A stretch of 64,000 bases of DNA from Pseudomonas capeferrum (GCF_013523055.1 NZ_JAAMQM010000004.1:186001-250000); one strand, 5' to 3'; positions 25,446-34,481 are shown, counted from the first letter of the stretch. Translations and numbers: made by a program. The notes: generated by a model from the letters alone, not told the origin.

Positions 25446-26432
25446 CTACTTGGCAGCGGTGGTGGTGCCGATGAACTGGTTGGTATAGAGGTCTTCAAGC
25501 TTCGGCTCCTTGCTGACGATGCCTTCGCTCACATAGAACTGGCGGACCTTCTCCAGGCGCTGCGGGTCGACGCTGCCAAGCACTGCCTGCTGGGCGTAGA
25601 CGTGGTCGACGTAGAGCTTGAAGGTCTTTTCCAGCTGCGCTTCCTTGCCGGCATAACTGGGAATCGCCTGGGCGAACGTAGCGGCGGCGGCATGGGGGTC
25701 GGCGACGATGTCGCGCATGCCTTGCAAGGTCGCCTGGACCACGCCGCGGACGATCTCGGGATGCTTCTGGATGGCGTCGTCGGAGGCTATGATCGATTGC
25801 GCCATGCTTTCGAAGACTTGGTCCTGAGGGATCAGCTTGACGTCGAGGCCCGCTTCCTGGGAGTCGGTGACCCAGTCCGGGACGCCCGCCATGGCCACGG
25901 ATTTCTTCGCCGCGAACAGCTGCCATACCCCCGCCGGGCCAGCGGCCTGTACGTTGACGTCGGTCTTCTCCAGGCCAGCCTTGCGCAGCGTCGCGAGGAG
26001 GGCGTAGTAGGTGGTGTCGGAATAGGACATCACCGTCAGGGTCTTGCCCTTGAGGTCCTTCACCGAATGGATGTTCTCGTCGGCGTTGGTGGCGATCATG
26101 GTCACTCCGCCAGCGCCCAGCACCGCCACGTTGCGCACTGGAATGCCATTGGCGCGGACCACGATCGGCGTGTCGCCGATGGCACCGCCGATCAGGGCAT
26201 TGCCGGCGCCAATCTGCTTGGCCACGTCGACCCCGCCCTTGGCGGCGATAAAGGTGACATTCAAGTCGTTATTGGCGTAATAGCCCTTTTCCTTGGCGAT
26301 GATCCACGGCGCGAAGGCCGGCGAATTGGGCGGTGCCGGTAGCAGGTAGGTCACGTCGGTGGCGGCGTGGGCAGCAATGGCCACGCTCAGGCCGAGCACG
26401 GCCGAAGCGGTCTTGAGTGCGGATTTGAACAT
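25446..26432 (-). CDS. ABC transporter periplasmic substrate-binding protein (NMT1/SsuA-like)
   Basis: 328 residues. Signal peptide 1-23 ending AAHA-A. The mature protein has the NMT1/SsuA-type two-lobe pattern (PNSPAFAPWIIAKEKGYY, AKGGVDVAKQIGAGNALIGG, LKGKTLTVMSYSDTTYY). It should capture the substrate in the periplasm. Second gene of the operon, between ATPase and permease. Confidence 0.9.
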   Translation of the reverse strand: MFKSALKTASAVLGLSVAIAAHAATDVTYLLPAPPNSPAFAPWIIAKEKGYYANNDLNVTFIAAKGGVDVAKQIGAGNALIGGAIGDTPIVVRANGIPVRNVAVLGAGGVTMIATNADENIHSVKDLKGKTLTVMSYSDTTYYALLATLRKAGLEKTDVNVQAAGPAGVWQLFAAKKSVAMAGVPDWVTDSQEAGLDVKLIPQDQVFESMAQSIIASDDAIQKHPEIVRGVVQATLQGMRDIVADPHAAAATFAQAIPSYAGKEAQLEKTFKLYVDHVYAQQAVLGSVDPQRLEKVRQFYVSEGIVSKEPKLEDLYTNQFIGTTTAAK

Positions 26433-26470
26433 GGTGACTCCTGAATTCGTTGAAGGCCGGTGAGGCAGAA

Positions 26471-27319
26471 TCAGTGCAGTTCGGTGTCTTCCCCGACCTT
26501 GAGCAGTTCCATCAGGCGGCCGGCCAAGGGGCCTATCTCGGGCAGCTTGCGACGCTCCAGCGGGTTTTCGCGGTAGGGCAGGTCAACGATGATTTCTTCG
26601 ACGATCGTGCCGGGGCGAGCGCTCATCACCAGCAGGCGATCGGACATGGCGATGGCCTCGACCAGATCGTGGGTAATGAACAAGGCCGTCTTCTTTTCCT
26701 CGAACAGCATGCGGGCCATGTCTTGCTGCAGGATCATCTTGGTCTGCGCATCGAGGGCCGAGAACGGTTCGTCGAGGAACAGGACCTGCGGGTCCATGGC
26801 CAGGGTGCGCGCCAACGCAGCGCGCTGGCGCATGCCGCCCGACAGCTGGAATGGGTAATGGTCGGCAAAGCCTTGCAGGTGGCAGCGATCGAGCAGATCT
26901 TCAGCGATCACACGGCGTTCGGCGGCGGCCATGCCCTGGATTTCAAGGCCCAGCTCAACGTTCTGGCGGATGCTGCGCCACGGCATCAGCAGATCCTTCT
27001 GCAACATGAACGCGACCTTTTTCACCGGACCGTTGACCGCTTCACCGCCGACGAAGACTTCGCCTTCGCTCGGGCGGTAGAGGCCAGAGCCCATATTGAG
27101 AATGGTGCTCTTGCCGCAGCCGGATGGGCCGATGATCGACACCACTTCGCCACGAGCGATCTTGAAGTTGACGTCACGAATAGCGAAGGGCGCCTCGGCT
27201 TTCCCTTTGGCCGGAAAGCACTTGCCGACGTGACGGAACTCGATCTCGGTCGGCTCGCTGGCCCTGCGCTGCGATTCGTTCCTGTGGGGGGCGATTGCAA
27301 ACATCTCTGTCACAGCCAT
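26471..27319 (-). CDS. ABC transporter ATPase (TauB/SsuB family)
   Basis: 282 residues. Walker A GPSGCGKST, Q-loop LQKDLLMPW, signature LSGGMRQRAALAR, Walker B VLFLDEPFSALD and the H-loop FITHDL are intact. First gene of the 17-gene operon, so its upstream region (27320-27586) is the likely promoter. It energises the importer formed with the next two genes. Confidence 0.93.
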   Translation of the reverse strand: MAVTEMFAIAPHRNESQRRASEPTEIEFRHVGKCFPAKGKAEAPFAIRDVNFKIARGEVVSIIGPSGCGKSTILNMGSGLYRPSEGEVFVGGEAVNGPVKKVAFMLQKDLLMPWRSIRQNVELGLEIQGMAAAERRVIAEDLLDRCHLQGFADHYPFQLSGGMRQRAALARTLAMDPQVLFLDEPFSALDAQTKMILQQDMARMLFEEKKTALFITHDLVEAIAMSDRLLVMSARPGTIVEEIIVDLPYRENPLERRKLPEIGPLAGRLMELLKVGEDTELH

Positions 27320-27338
27320 TGGGAAAGGTCTCTGGTCT

Positions 27339-27572
27339 GTTTTACTAGTGATACAGCGGTTAGTGCATGAACAATGCCAGTTTGACTTTCGTGCTGTTTA
27401 TTTAATAAATACCTTATTTATCAGTTATTTATATTATTAAACGGAATTCATGGTTGTTTTATATGTGAAACGATATTTTCTATGTGATACGGCGCTGCAC
27501 ATTTCTTGGGCGTTGTTACGGCGCCATGCAAAAAATAAGTGCTTTTTTGAAACAACGTTTTATATATGAAAC
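27339..27572. promoter_or_regulatory. set of four related palindromic operators
   Basis: 16-bp palindromes GTTTTATATGTGAAAC (27456-27471) and GTTTTATATATGAAAC (27557-27572), plus weaker relatives ATTTTCTATGTGATAC (27475-27490, 13 of 16 matches) and GTTTTACTAGTGATAC (27339-27354, 12 of 16). They sit in an AT-rich gap upstream of the ABC ATPase gene, one only 20 bp from its start. Size and symmetry suit an IclR or TetR dimer; both kinds of regulator are encoded nearby. Confidence 0.65.
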
Positions 27573-27586
27573 AGCGCCGGTGTTTT

Positions 27587-28744
27587 TTAATGCTGCTTGG
27601 ATGTCGCGCTTGAAGTAGGTTCGATTCTCCAGGCGTCGTATCCATATACCCAATCGGCGTTACCACCTGCCTTGAGCCACTGGTTGCCACGCGAGCCGAT
27701 CTGGATCTGGCTGGCGCGCTCCAGTCGAGCGTGCTGATAGCCCAGCAGCGCTTCGTTCACTTCTTCCAGTGTCTGCACGTGTTCCAGCGCCCGTGCCAGC
27801 ACCACAGCGTCCTCGATCGCCTGACCAGCGCCTTGGGCCATGAATGGCATCATCGGATGGCAGGCATCGCCCAACAGCACCATGTGGTCCTGGGCCCAAT
27901 AGGGCAGTGGATCGCGTTCATAGAGGGCGGTCTTCAGTACCTCATCGCAGGCGTCGAGCAGGGCGCGGGCGTCCGGATGGAAGTCGGCATAGCTGTCGCG
28001 CAACTCGCTGACGCTGCCGGGCGTGGTCCAGCTTTCCTCATGCCAGCTGTCCTGGGCGGTGGTGGCGAAGATAAAGATGTCTTCCCCGCGGTTGAGTGGG
28101 AAGGTCACGATCTGGCTCTGTGGCGTAGGGCCCCACCATTTAGTAAAGGCCTGGATGTTCGGGACGTGGGCGACGCGGCTGGCGGGCACCACGGCGCGGA
28201 ACGCCACGACGCCGGTAAAGCGCGGATGCTCCTGGCCAAACAGCGCGGCGCGCACCACTGAATGAATGCCGTCGGCGCCAATCAATACGTCCATTTTCGC
28301 CTGGCTGCCATCGCTGAATCGCAGCGTTACGCCATCCTCTTCCTTGCTGGCGGCTACGGCACGTTTGCCAAACTGCACGCTTTCCAGCGGGAAGGCGGCG
28401 GCCAGCACGCTGAGCAAGTCGGCGCGGTGAATGGTCAACTGAGGTGCACCGTACTGGCGCTCGGCAGCGTCGGCCATTTCCAGGCGCGAAGTTTCTTCGC
28501 CGCTGTCCCACATCCGGCTGATGCGATGGGTAGGGCGGGCGGCGAAGCGGCGGATACCTTCACCAACGCCCAGGCCATCCAGTGCCTTCACCGCGTTCGG
28601 GGTGAGATTGATATCGGCACCGACCCGCATGAAAGCTTTGGCCTGCTCGAATAACGTGACCTGATGGCCAGCGCGTTGCAATGCGATGGCGGCGCACAGA
28701 CCGCCGATACCGGCGCCGAGGATACCGATGGAAAGCGTTTTCAT
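27587..28744 (-). CDS. FAD-dependent aromatic monooxygenase (NicC/salicylate hydroxylase-like)
   Basis: 385 residues. FAD-binding GAGIGG (10-15), second FAD motif GADGIH and third motif LGDACHPMMPFMAQGA identify a class A flavoprotein hydroxylase. The C-terminal ADWVYGYDAW resembles 6-hydroxynicotinate 3-monooxygenase NicC more than salicylate hydroxylase. Such enzymes add a hydroxyl next to, or in place of, a carboxylate on a hydroxylated ring. It is separated from the operon by the operator region and divergent from a TetR gene, so it may be controlled separately but feed the same pathway. Confidence 0.88.
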   Translation of the reverse strand: MKTLSIGILGAGIGGLCAAIALQRAGHQVTLFEQAKAFMRVGADINLTPNAVKALDGLGVGEGIRRFAARPTHRISRMWDSGEETSRLEMADAAERQYGAPQLTIHRADLLSVLAAAFPLESVQFGKRAVAASKEEDGVTLRFSDGSQAKMDVLIGADGIHSVVRAALFGQEHPRFTGVVAFRAVVPASRVAHVPNIQAFTKWWGPTPQSQIVTFPLNRGEDIFIFATTAQDSWHEESWTTPGSVSELRDSYADFHPDARALLDACDEVLKTALYERDPLPYWAQDHMVLLGDACHPMMPFMAQGAGQAIEDAVVLARALEHVQTLEEVNEALLGYQHARLERASQIQIGSRGNQWLKAGGNADWVYGYDAWRIEPTSSATSKQH

Positions 28745-28990
28745 GATTCATATCTCTGTTGGTGGGGTGGAGCGACGATTCATGCAGGGCGAATGCCATT
28801 AATTCCTTTTATAAGGAAATAATTTATTTTTGCTTTAAATTTAATGACTTGAATGGATGTTTCAGGGGTGAAAAGTGTACTGGCCTGGCAATTGTCCCAA
28901 TGGGCACCTTTAAGAGGAACCTGTGCTACTTTTCGCCACTTCTTGTGGCACTTATATCCACCAATGCGGATGCATGAACGGCGAGGACTT
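28745..28990. promoter_or_regulatory. divergent control region of the monooxygenase and tetR genes
   Basis: AT-rich 246 bp with GAAAAGT (28870-28876) facing ACTTTTC (28928-28934), and between them TGTCCCAATGGGCA, an imperfect dyad near 28893-28906. These are plausible TetR binding elements. No gene is seen. Confidence 0.5.
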
Positions 28991-29662
28991 ATGGCGGGAA
29001 TCAAGAAAAAGCGTGAGGCCGGACGCCCACGGGAAACCCAGGCCGTCGGGCGCGAGGGCTTGATTGAGGCGACCCTGGCGCTGTTACGGCATGCACCACC
29101 AGAAGCCCTGACATTGCTGCAGATTGCGAATTCGGTGGGTGTGGATCCGGCGTTGGTGCGTTATTACTTCGGTAACAAGGATGGACTGCTGCGCGCGGCC
29201 ACCCTGAACCTGATGGAGCGCGTCCAGCAGGCTTCCGAGCAACAGGCCGACGAGCCCTCGGTGGCCGCCATGCTCGGCAACCGCGTGAGGTTGATCATCG
29301 ATACCGGCCGCGAGAATCCGCACTTTCTCAAGCTGGTGATGCGCGAGATCTATGCTGCGGGCGAGCGTGGCGAAGCGGGCGATCCGACGTGGGATGTGCT
29401 GGATCTCACCGCTCGGCGCGGGGCAGCGCTCAGCAATGCGGTGCTGCAGGCGCGGCCGACCTCGGCGAAGGAGGTAAGCGTGGACGCGCGTTTTCTGCAT
29501 GTGGCCTTGCTCGGTGCCTGTACGTTCTTCGCAACCGCACAGCCGTTGTTCAAGGCATTGTTCGAATTGGAGCAGGATGAGGATGAGCTGGCCAATCGTT
29601 ACAGTGAGTTCCTCACCGATCTGCTGCTTCGTGGGATAGGGGTAGACGGTACGACTTTCTGA
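28991..29662 (+). CDS. TetR-family transcriptional regulator
   Basis: 223 residues from ATG 28991 (GAGGAC before it); the longer upstream frame has no start signal. N-terminal helix-turn-helix (about 25-70, TLLQIANSVGVDPALVRYYFGNKDGLLRAA) and a C-terminal ligand domain. Divergent from the NicC-like monooxygenase, which it probably represses. The basic N-terminus GIKKKREAGRPRE is typical of DNA-binding tails. Confidence 0.9.
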   Translation: MAGIKKKREAGRPRETQAVGREGLIEATLALLRHAPPEALTLLQIANSVGVDPALVRYYFGNKDGLLRAATLNLMERVQQASEQQADEPSVAAMLGNRVRLIIDTGRENPHFLKLVMREIYAAGERGEAGDPTWDVLDLTARRGAALSNAVLQARPTSAKEVSVDARFLHVALLGACTFFATAQPLFKALFELEQDEDELANRYSEFLTDLLLRGIGVDGTTF

Positions 29663-29817
29663 GATCGAAGTCGCTCAAGGCTTGGGCAGATATCGAGGTC
29701 GGATTCTTTGAAACCGAAGGTCTCAGATCGTGGATGACCAGTCGTCACTAGTACTGAACTTGGCTGGGTGGATGGCGCCTATTTCTTACCTTTAACGTAA
29801 ACGTAGAGGATAAGCAC

Positions 29818-30327
29818 ATGGCAACCTCACAGGAAAACCTGCTCGACTGGCTTCGTGACGCTCATGCGATGGAGCAACAGGCGGAGAAGATGCTGAAGGC
29901 GCAATCCGAGCGACTCGAGCACTATCCAGACCTCAAGGCGCGCATCGACCAGCATATCCAGGAGACGCTCGGCCAGCAGAAACTGATCCATGAATGCCTG
30001 ACGCGATTGGGCGGCAGTTCCTCGACCATCAAGGACATGACCGGCAAGCTCATGGCGTTCGGACAAGCCGTTGGCGGCTCGCTGATGAGCGATGAAGTGG
30101 TCAAGGGCGCGATGGCTGGTTACGTCTTCGAGAATGTGGAGGTCGCGACCTACACCGTTCTGATCGCCGCTGCCGAAGCGGCTGGCGATACTCAGACGAA
30201 GGCGGCTTGCGAGCAGATCCTTCCACAAGAAAAGGCAATGGCGCAGTGGCTGCTCGAACACCTTCCCGAGATCACTCAGGCATTCCTGAAGCGGTCCGAG
30301 ACGCCAGGCGTGGAAGCCAAGAAGTAA
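29818..30327 (+). CDS. ferritin-like DUF892 protein (YciE/YciF type)
   Basis: 169 residues. Four-helix ferritin-like pattern with acidic/His positions (AHAMEQQAEKML, LGQQKLIHECL, ENVEVATYTVLIAAAEAAG, ACEQILPQEKAMAQWL). YciE/YciF-type proteins are stress-induced, RpoS-linked and may bind di-iron. A broken paralogue is at 9597-9758. It converges on the 5' remnant of a MLKIVPDPP gene, the same arrangement as in the other locus. Confidence 0.87.
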   Translation: MATSQENLLDWLRDAHAMEQQAEKMLKAQSERLEHYPDLKARIDQHIQETLGQQKLIHECLTRLGGSSSTIKDMTGKLMAFGQAVGGSLMSDEVVKGAMAGYVFENVEVATYTVLIAAAEAAGDTQTKAACEQILPQEKAMAQWLLEHLPEITQAFLKRSETPGVEAKK

Positions 30328-30390
30328 GACATGTGCAAGCAGCCACTTCGGTGAGGTATGAAACGGTGGGTCCGGAACGATCTTGAGCAT
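30328..30390 (-). pseudogene. 5' remnant of a MLKIVPDPP gene
   Basis: Starting at ATG 30390 the minus strand reads MLKIVPDPPFHTS, matching the intact gene at 10681, then diverges and runs into the antisense of the DUF892 3' end. The remaining long open frame to 29827 is only the shadow of the DUF892 gene. It keeps a ribosome binding site within the structured leader but has lost most of its body. Confidence 0.7.
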
Positions 30391-30399
30391 GGTAGCGAG

Positions 30400-30508
30400 T
30401 CCTGACGAGAGTTGAGCTACCAGATCCCGCTGCTAAATGAGAGGCAGCTGTACGTGGGTTAGCAGACCGGCAAGTCAGGCACCCGAAGGCGCCCCACGTA
30501 CAGCCACC
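30400..30508 (-). promoter_or_regulatory. second copy of the pseudoknotted leader
   Basis: Minus strand: A5' GCTGTACGTGGG (30504-30493), TTCG-tetraloop hairpin (30493-30479), B5' CCTGAC (30479-30474), C5' CTGCTAA (30465-30459), A3' CCCACGTACAGC (30458-30447), C3' TTAGCAG (30436-30430), B3' GTCAGG (30406-30401) next to AGGA and the ATG. Compared with 10688-10813 the helices B and C differ in sequence but keep complementarity, direct evidence for the structure. Confidence 0.7.
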
Positions 30509-30688
30509 ATTGAACACCGATGTCGGAATCGATATCGGAAATGGTGAGTACCCCTCTACCACTGTCGATACAGCATCCACGCACGCTCCATGCGCGCAAG
30601 CTTCGACGCGATCACCGGCACGAGCTTCACGCAGCTCATGCCAAGCGCGAGGACGATTCGCCGCTTGCTGCACGTATCGGTTATCTAG
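30509..30688. other. short intergenic stretch, no gene seen
   Basis: Between the second leader and the LysR gene. Short open frames on the plus strand lack a ribosome binding site and any family signature; the sequence looks decayed. Confidence 0.4.
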
Positions 30689-31576
30689 TCACTGACTGGC
30701 GAACAACCCGCGCGCCTCGCCAAAACACTGCTCGGCAATCGCCGAGCGCGGCTCGCTGCGGCGCAGCAGCAAGCCAACCGGGCTGCGAATGCTCGCGTCG
30801 GTGATCGGGATGAAGCGCAGATGCTCGCTCAGGTCTTCAAGACCGCAGTGCAGAGGCATCACGGCGCAGCAGATACCGGCGGTAATGGCCTGGACCAGCT
30901 GGAAGGTAGAGTCGCTCTCCAGGACCGCGAGCGGCTCGAGACCGCGGTTGCGGAAGCTCAGGTCCAACGCCTGGCGGTAGTGCATGCCTTTGCTCAACAG
31001 CCCCAGCGGCAAGTCGCCCAGGGCTTCCCAGCGCAACTCGGGCTGTTCGAAGCGAAAATGCCGGGTGTCATGGAGCAGTCCCATGGTCGTGGTGCCCAGT
31101 TCGATGATATCGAAGAAGCTGGCATCGACCTGGTCCAGGTAGCAGATGCCGAGGTCGAGCTGGTTGCGGCTCAGGCCGTCGATGATCTGTTCGGAGCTCA
31201 GCGACGAGAGCTGGAAGTCCAGCTCGGGGTAGCGCTCGCGCAGAGGCATGAGCAGGCGCATGGGGTTGAAGCTCGACAGCGGCACCGTGCCCAGGCGCAG
31301 GCTGCCGACCACCTGGCCGCGACAGCTGGCCGCCTCGGCCTGCAGGCCGTCATGGGCGGCGAGCAGGGTGCGAGCCCAGGCCAGGATCCGTTCACCCGCT
31401 TCGGTGAAGCCTTCGAAGCGTTGGTCGCGCTTGACCAGCACCAGGTCCAGCTCCTCCTCGAGGTTGCGCAGGCGCATGGACAGAGTCGGCTGGGTGATAT
31501 GGCACAGCTCCGCCGCCTGGCCGAAGTGGCGTGTCTGGTCGAGGGCGATAAGGAACTTGAGCTGCTTGATATCCAT
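30689..31576 (-). CDS. LysR-family transcriptional regulator
   Basis: 295 residues from ATG 31576; the frame continues upstream only because the tandem repeats happen to be open. Helix-turn-helix MDIKQLKFLIALDQTRHFGQAAELC.. in residues 1-60, then the periplasmic-binding-like effector domain (about 90-290). No divergent target gene is adjacent, since a repeat array occupies its upstream region; its target is unknown. Confidence 0.9.
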   Translation of the reverse strand: MDIKQLKFLIALDQTRHFGQAAELCHITQPTLSMRLRNLEEELDLVLVKRDQRFEGFTEAGERILAWARTLLAAHDGLQAEAASCRGQVVGSLRLGTVPLSSFNPMRLLMPLRERYPELDFQLSSLSSEQIIDGLSRNQLDLGICYLDQVDASFFDIIELGTTTMGLLHDTRHFRFEQPELRWEALGDLPLGLLSKGMHYRQALDLSFRNRGLEPLAVLESDSTFQLVQAITAGICCAVMPLHCGLEDLSEHLRFIPITDASIRSPVGLLLRRSEPRSAIAEQCFGEARGLFASQ

Positions 31577-31659
31577 GATGCGGCCTGGCGGGAAAGGGCG
31601 TCCCCAGACCTTAACCAAGTCTGCCCCGGCTGGCCAATGTTTCCAGCGTCGGCCTGCGG

Positions 31660-32400
31660 CGTGCACGGGCCAGAACGCAATGGCGGTCAGTCGAGGAAAC
31701 ACCATTTGATGAGACTTTTCCGTCGGCTTCTGAATCTTCTGTGAAGCTGATGGCCTATCGCGGGACAAGCCCGCTCGCCACCCGTGCGCGGTGAGGCGAA
31801 GATGCGTTCCCTGCGGCGTATACGGGCCAGAACGCAATGGCGGTCAGTCGAGGAAACACCATTTGATGAGGCTTTTCCGTCGGCTTCTGAATCTTCTGTG
31901 AAGCTGATGGCCTATCGCGGGACGAGCCCGCTCGCCACCCGTGCGCGGTGAGGCGAAGATGCGTTTCCTGCGGCGTGCACGGGCCAGAACGCAATGGCGG
32001 TCAGTCGAGGAAATACCATTTGATGAGGCCTTTCCGTCGGCTTCTGAATCTTCTGTGAAGCTGATGGCCTATCGCGGGACAAGCCCGCTCGCCACCCGTG
32101 CGCGGTGAGGCGAAGATGCGTTCCCTGCGGCGTGCACGGGCCAGAACGCAATGGCGGTCAGTCGAGGAAACACCATTTGATGAGGCTTTTCGTCGGCTTC
32201 TGAATCTTCTGTGAAGCTGATGGCCTATCGCGGGACGAGCCCGCTCGCCACCCGTGCGCGGTGAGGCGAAGATGCGTTCCCTGCGGCGTGCACGGGCCAG
32301 AACGCAATGGCGGTCAGTCGAGGAAATACCATTTGATGAGGCTTTTTCGTCGGCTTCTGAATCTTCTGTGAAGCTGATGGCCTATCGCGGGGCAAGCCTG
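31660..32400. repeat. tandem array of a 156-157-bp REP-containing unit, about five copies
   Basis: The marker AACGCAATGGCGGTCAGTCG recurs at 31675, 31831, 31988, 32145 and 32301, i.e. every 156-157 bp. Each unit also has TCGGCTTCTGAATCTTC and a REP core TCGCGGGACAAGCCCGCTCG. Copies differ by a few substitutions and one-base indels. Open frames through the array (starting MRSGPCTPQ) are by-products of the repeats. Confidence 0.93.
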
Positions 32401-32515
32401 CTCTCCACAGGGAACGCATCTTCGCCTCACCGCGCACGGGTGGCGAGCGGGCTTGTCCCGCGATAGGCCATCAGCTTCACTGAAGATTCAGAAGCCAAAG
32501 GTCAATGGTGTTTCC
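32400..32515. repeat. inverted terminal copy of the array unit
   Basis: From about 32405 the sequence runs as the reverse complement of the unit: GGAACGCATCTTCGCCTCAC, a REP in opposite orientation, then GAAGATTCAGAAGCC and GGTGTTTCC. The array thus ends with one inverted copy, placing two REPs head to head, as in the simple REP pairs elsewhere. Confidence 0.85.
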
Positions 32516-32558
32516 TTGATTAACAGACATGGGGCGCAAGCGACCGCGTTGTCGGCGC

Positions 32559-33458
32559 TCAGCTGAGCACGTGATCCACCGGCGCCAACGCCGGCGGCAA
32601 CGGCTCGTGCCCCAGTGCCGCCAGGATGTCGCGCTCCACGGCGCGCACCAGGGCATCGGTCGGCAGGTCGTTCTCGTCGCGGCCGAACGGGTCTTCCAGT
32701 TCGTTGCCGATGGCGTCGAGGCCGAAGAAGGTGTAGCTGACGAGGGTGGTGAACAGCGGCGCTAGCCAGCCCAGCGGCTCGGCCAGGGCGAATGGCAGGA
32801 GCAGGCAGAAGATGTAGATGGTGCGATGCAGCAGCAGGGTATAGGGGAAGGGCAGCGGGGTGCCTTTTATCCGTTCGCAAGTCGCCTGGACTTCCGTCAA
32901 ACCAACGAGGCGCTGTTCCAGGGTGGCGTAATGCCACTCGCTGATACGTTGACGCTCGGCGAGCCGCGAGCAGTGCGCGCCGACCTCGCGCAGGATGCCA
33001 TCGCACACATTGTGCGGGCTGATGGCATGAGCATCGGTCAGCCAGGGGCGGGCGGCAAGCAGGTCATCTTCGTTGCGCAACCGCGCATTGAGCGCATGAG
33101 CGAAGCCACACAGGCCACGCAGCAGCTCCGCGCGTACCTGCGTATCGGCGATCGCCACGCTCTCGCGGATGAAGGAACGTGTTTCGATCAGCAGTTTGCC
33201 CCAGGCCTTGCGTCCCTCCCACCAGCGGTCGTAGCAGGCGTTGTTGCGAAAGCTCATGAAGATCGACAGCGACAGGCCCAGCAAGGTGAAAGGCGTGGCG
33301 CTGACCGGGTAGAAGAACGCCGGGTAGCGGTGTTCGATCAATACGATCAGCGCTGCCAGCAAGGTGACTATCAGGCAGCGCAGGGCGATGCGCTTGACGA
33401 TCGAGCCCTTGAGGGTGAAGAGCACGCGCAGCACGTCGGGACGGGAATGGACGATCAT
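32559..33458 (-). CDS. bestrophin family inner-membrane channel
   Basis: 299 residues. Membrane helices near 23-42, 50-68 and two in 205-250; the FRNNACYDRWWEGRK motif and the C-terminal acidic EDPFGRDENDLP motif are the bestrophin (UPF0187/YneE) signature. Bacterial homologues form pentameric cation-selective channels. Starts 22 bp after moaA's end in the same direction, possibly one transcript, with no obvious functional link. Confidence 0.88.
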   Translation of the reverse strand: MIVHSRPDVLRVLFTLKGSIVKRIALRCLIVTLLAALIVLIEHRYPAFFYPVSATPFTLLGLSLSIFMSFRNNACYDRWWEGRKAWGKLLIETRSFIRESVAIADTQVRAELLRGLCGFAHALNARLRNEDDLLAARPWLTDAHAISPHNVCDGILREVGAHCSRLAERQRISEWHYATLEQRLVGLTEVQATCERIKGTPLPFPYTLLLHRTIYIFCLLLPFALAEPLGWLAPLFTTLVSYTFFGLDAIGNELEDPFGRDENDLPTDALVRAVERDILAALGHEPLPPALAPVDHVLS

Positions 33459-33479
33459 CGGTATCCAGGAGGCGCCGGA

Positions 33480-34481
33480 TCAGCCGCCGGTCATGTTCAT
33501 GAATCGCACGATCTGCACCTCGCCGCCCACCTCGAAATGGTGACGATAGGGCTTGAGCTGCATGGCCTCGCGGATGGCGGTTTCCAGACGCTCGGCGTCG
33601 CCGGGATAGGCGCGCATGACCTGCTTGAGGTCCATCGAATGCTCGTTGCCCAGGCACAGCAGCAGACGCCCCTCCACGGTCAGGCGAACCCTGTTGCAGG
33701 TGGCGCAGAAATTGTGGCTGTGCGGGGAGATGAAACCGACCCGCGTGTGAGGTGCTTCGGCAAGGCGCCAGTAGCGCGCCGGGCCCTGGGATGACTCGGC
33801 GGAATCGATCAGGGTGAAGTGCTCGGCGATGCGTGCCTTGACGTCGTCGCTGGAGCAATAGGATTCACCGCGCTCGTGTTCGTCGATCAGCCCGAGAGGC
33901 ATCTCTTCGATGAAGCTGATATCCAGTTCGCGATCGATCGCGAAACGCACGAGGTCGACGATTTCGTTATCGTTGCGGCCCTTGAGCACCACGCAGTTGA
34001 GCTTGGTGCGGCGAAAACCCGCGGCACGCGCGGCATCGATTCCAGCGATCACCTGGTCGAGCTCGCCGGTACGGGTCAGCGCCTTGAACAGCACCGGATC
34101 GAGGCTGTCCAGGCTGATATTGAGGCGCGAGACGCCGGCATCGAACAATGGCTGCGCCAGACGGCCGAGCTGTGAGCCGTTGCTGGTCAGGCACAGTTCG
34201 CGCAGGCCGGGCAGGGTGGCGATCCGTGTACAGAGATCGACGATACCCTGGCGCACCAGCGGCTCGCCGCCGGTCAGACGGATCTTGCGGGTGCCCAGGG
34301 AGACGAAGCGCTCCGCCACCTGATAGAGCTCCTCGAGAGAGAGGATCTGTTGGCGGGGCAGGAATTGCATGTCTTCGGCCATGCAGTAGACGCAACGGAA
34401 ATCGCAACGGTCTGTGACCGACATCCGCAGGTAGTCGACTTTCCGATTGAAGCTGTCCGTCAGGGTCCGCTGTACGTCCAC
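33480..34481 (-). CDS. moaA: GTP 3',8-cyclase MoaA
   Basis: 333 residues, radical-SAM enzyme for the first step of molybdopterin synthesis. N-terminal cluster CDFRCVYC binds the SAM [4Fe-4S]; LTGGEPLVR is the SAM motif; the C-terminal cluster is CATCNRVRL plus a later Cys (LLLCLG). The protein ends in the double glycine MTGG needed for activity. No other moa gene is adjacent. Confidence 0.96.
   Translation of the reverse strand: MDVQRTLTDSFNRKVDYLRMSVTDRCDFRCVYCMAEDMQFLPRQQILSLEELYQVAERFVSLGTRKIRLTGGEPLVRQGIVDLCTRIATLPGLRELCLTSNGSQLGRLAQPLFDAGVSRLNISLDSLDPVLFKALTRTGELDQVIAGIDAARAAGFRRTKLNCVVLKGRNDNEIVDLVRFAIDRELDISFIEEMPLGLIDEHERGESYCSSDDVKARIAEHFTLIDSAESSQGPARYWRLAEAPHTRVGFISPHSHNFCATCNRVRLTVEGRLLLCLGNEHSMDLKQVMRAYPGDAERLETAIREAMQLKPYRHHFEVGGEVQIVRFMNMTGG

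Noticed and set aside
29827..30390. 187-codon minus-strand gene starting MLKIVPDPP
   Set aside because: Only the first 15 or so codons match the family; the rest is antisense to the intact DUF892 gene.
31755..32466. Short frames starting MRSGPCTPQ
   Set aside because: They are translations of the tandem repeat unit and have no start signals.
31660..32515. CRISPR array
   Set aside because: Period of 157 bp with no unique spacers; the units are whole tandem copies containing REPs.
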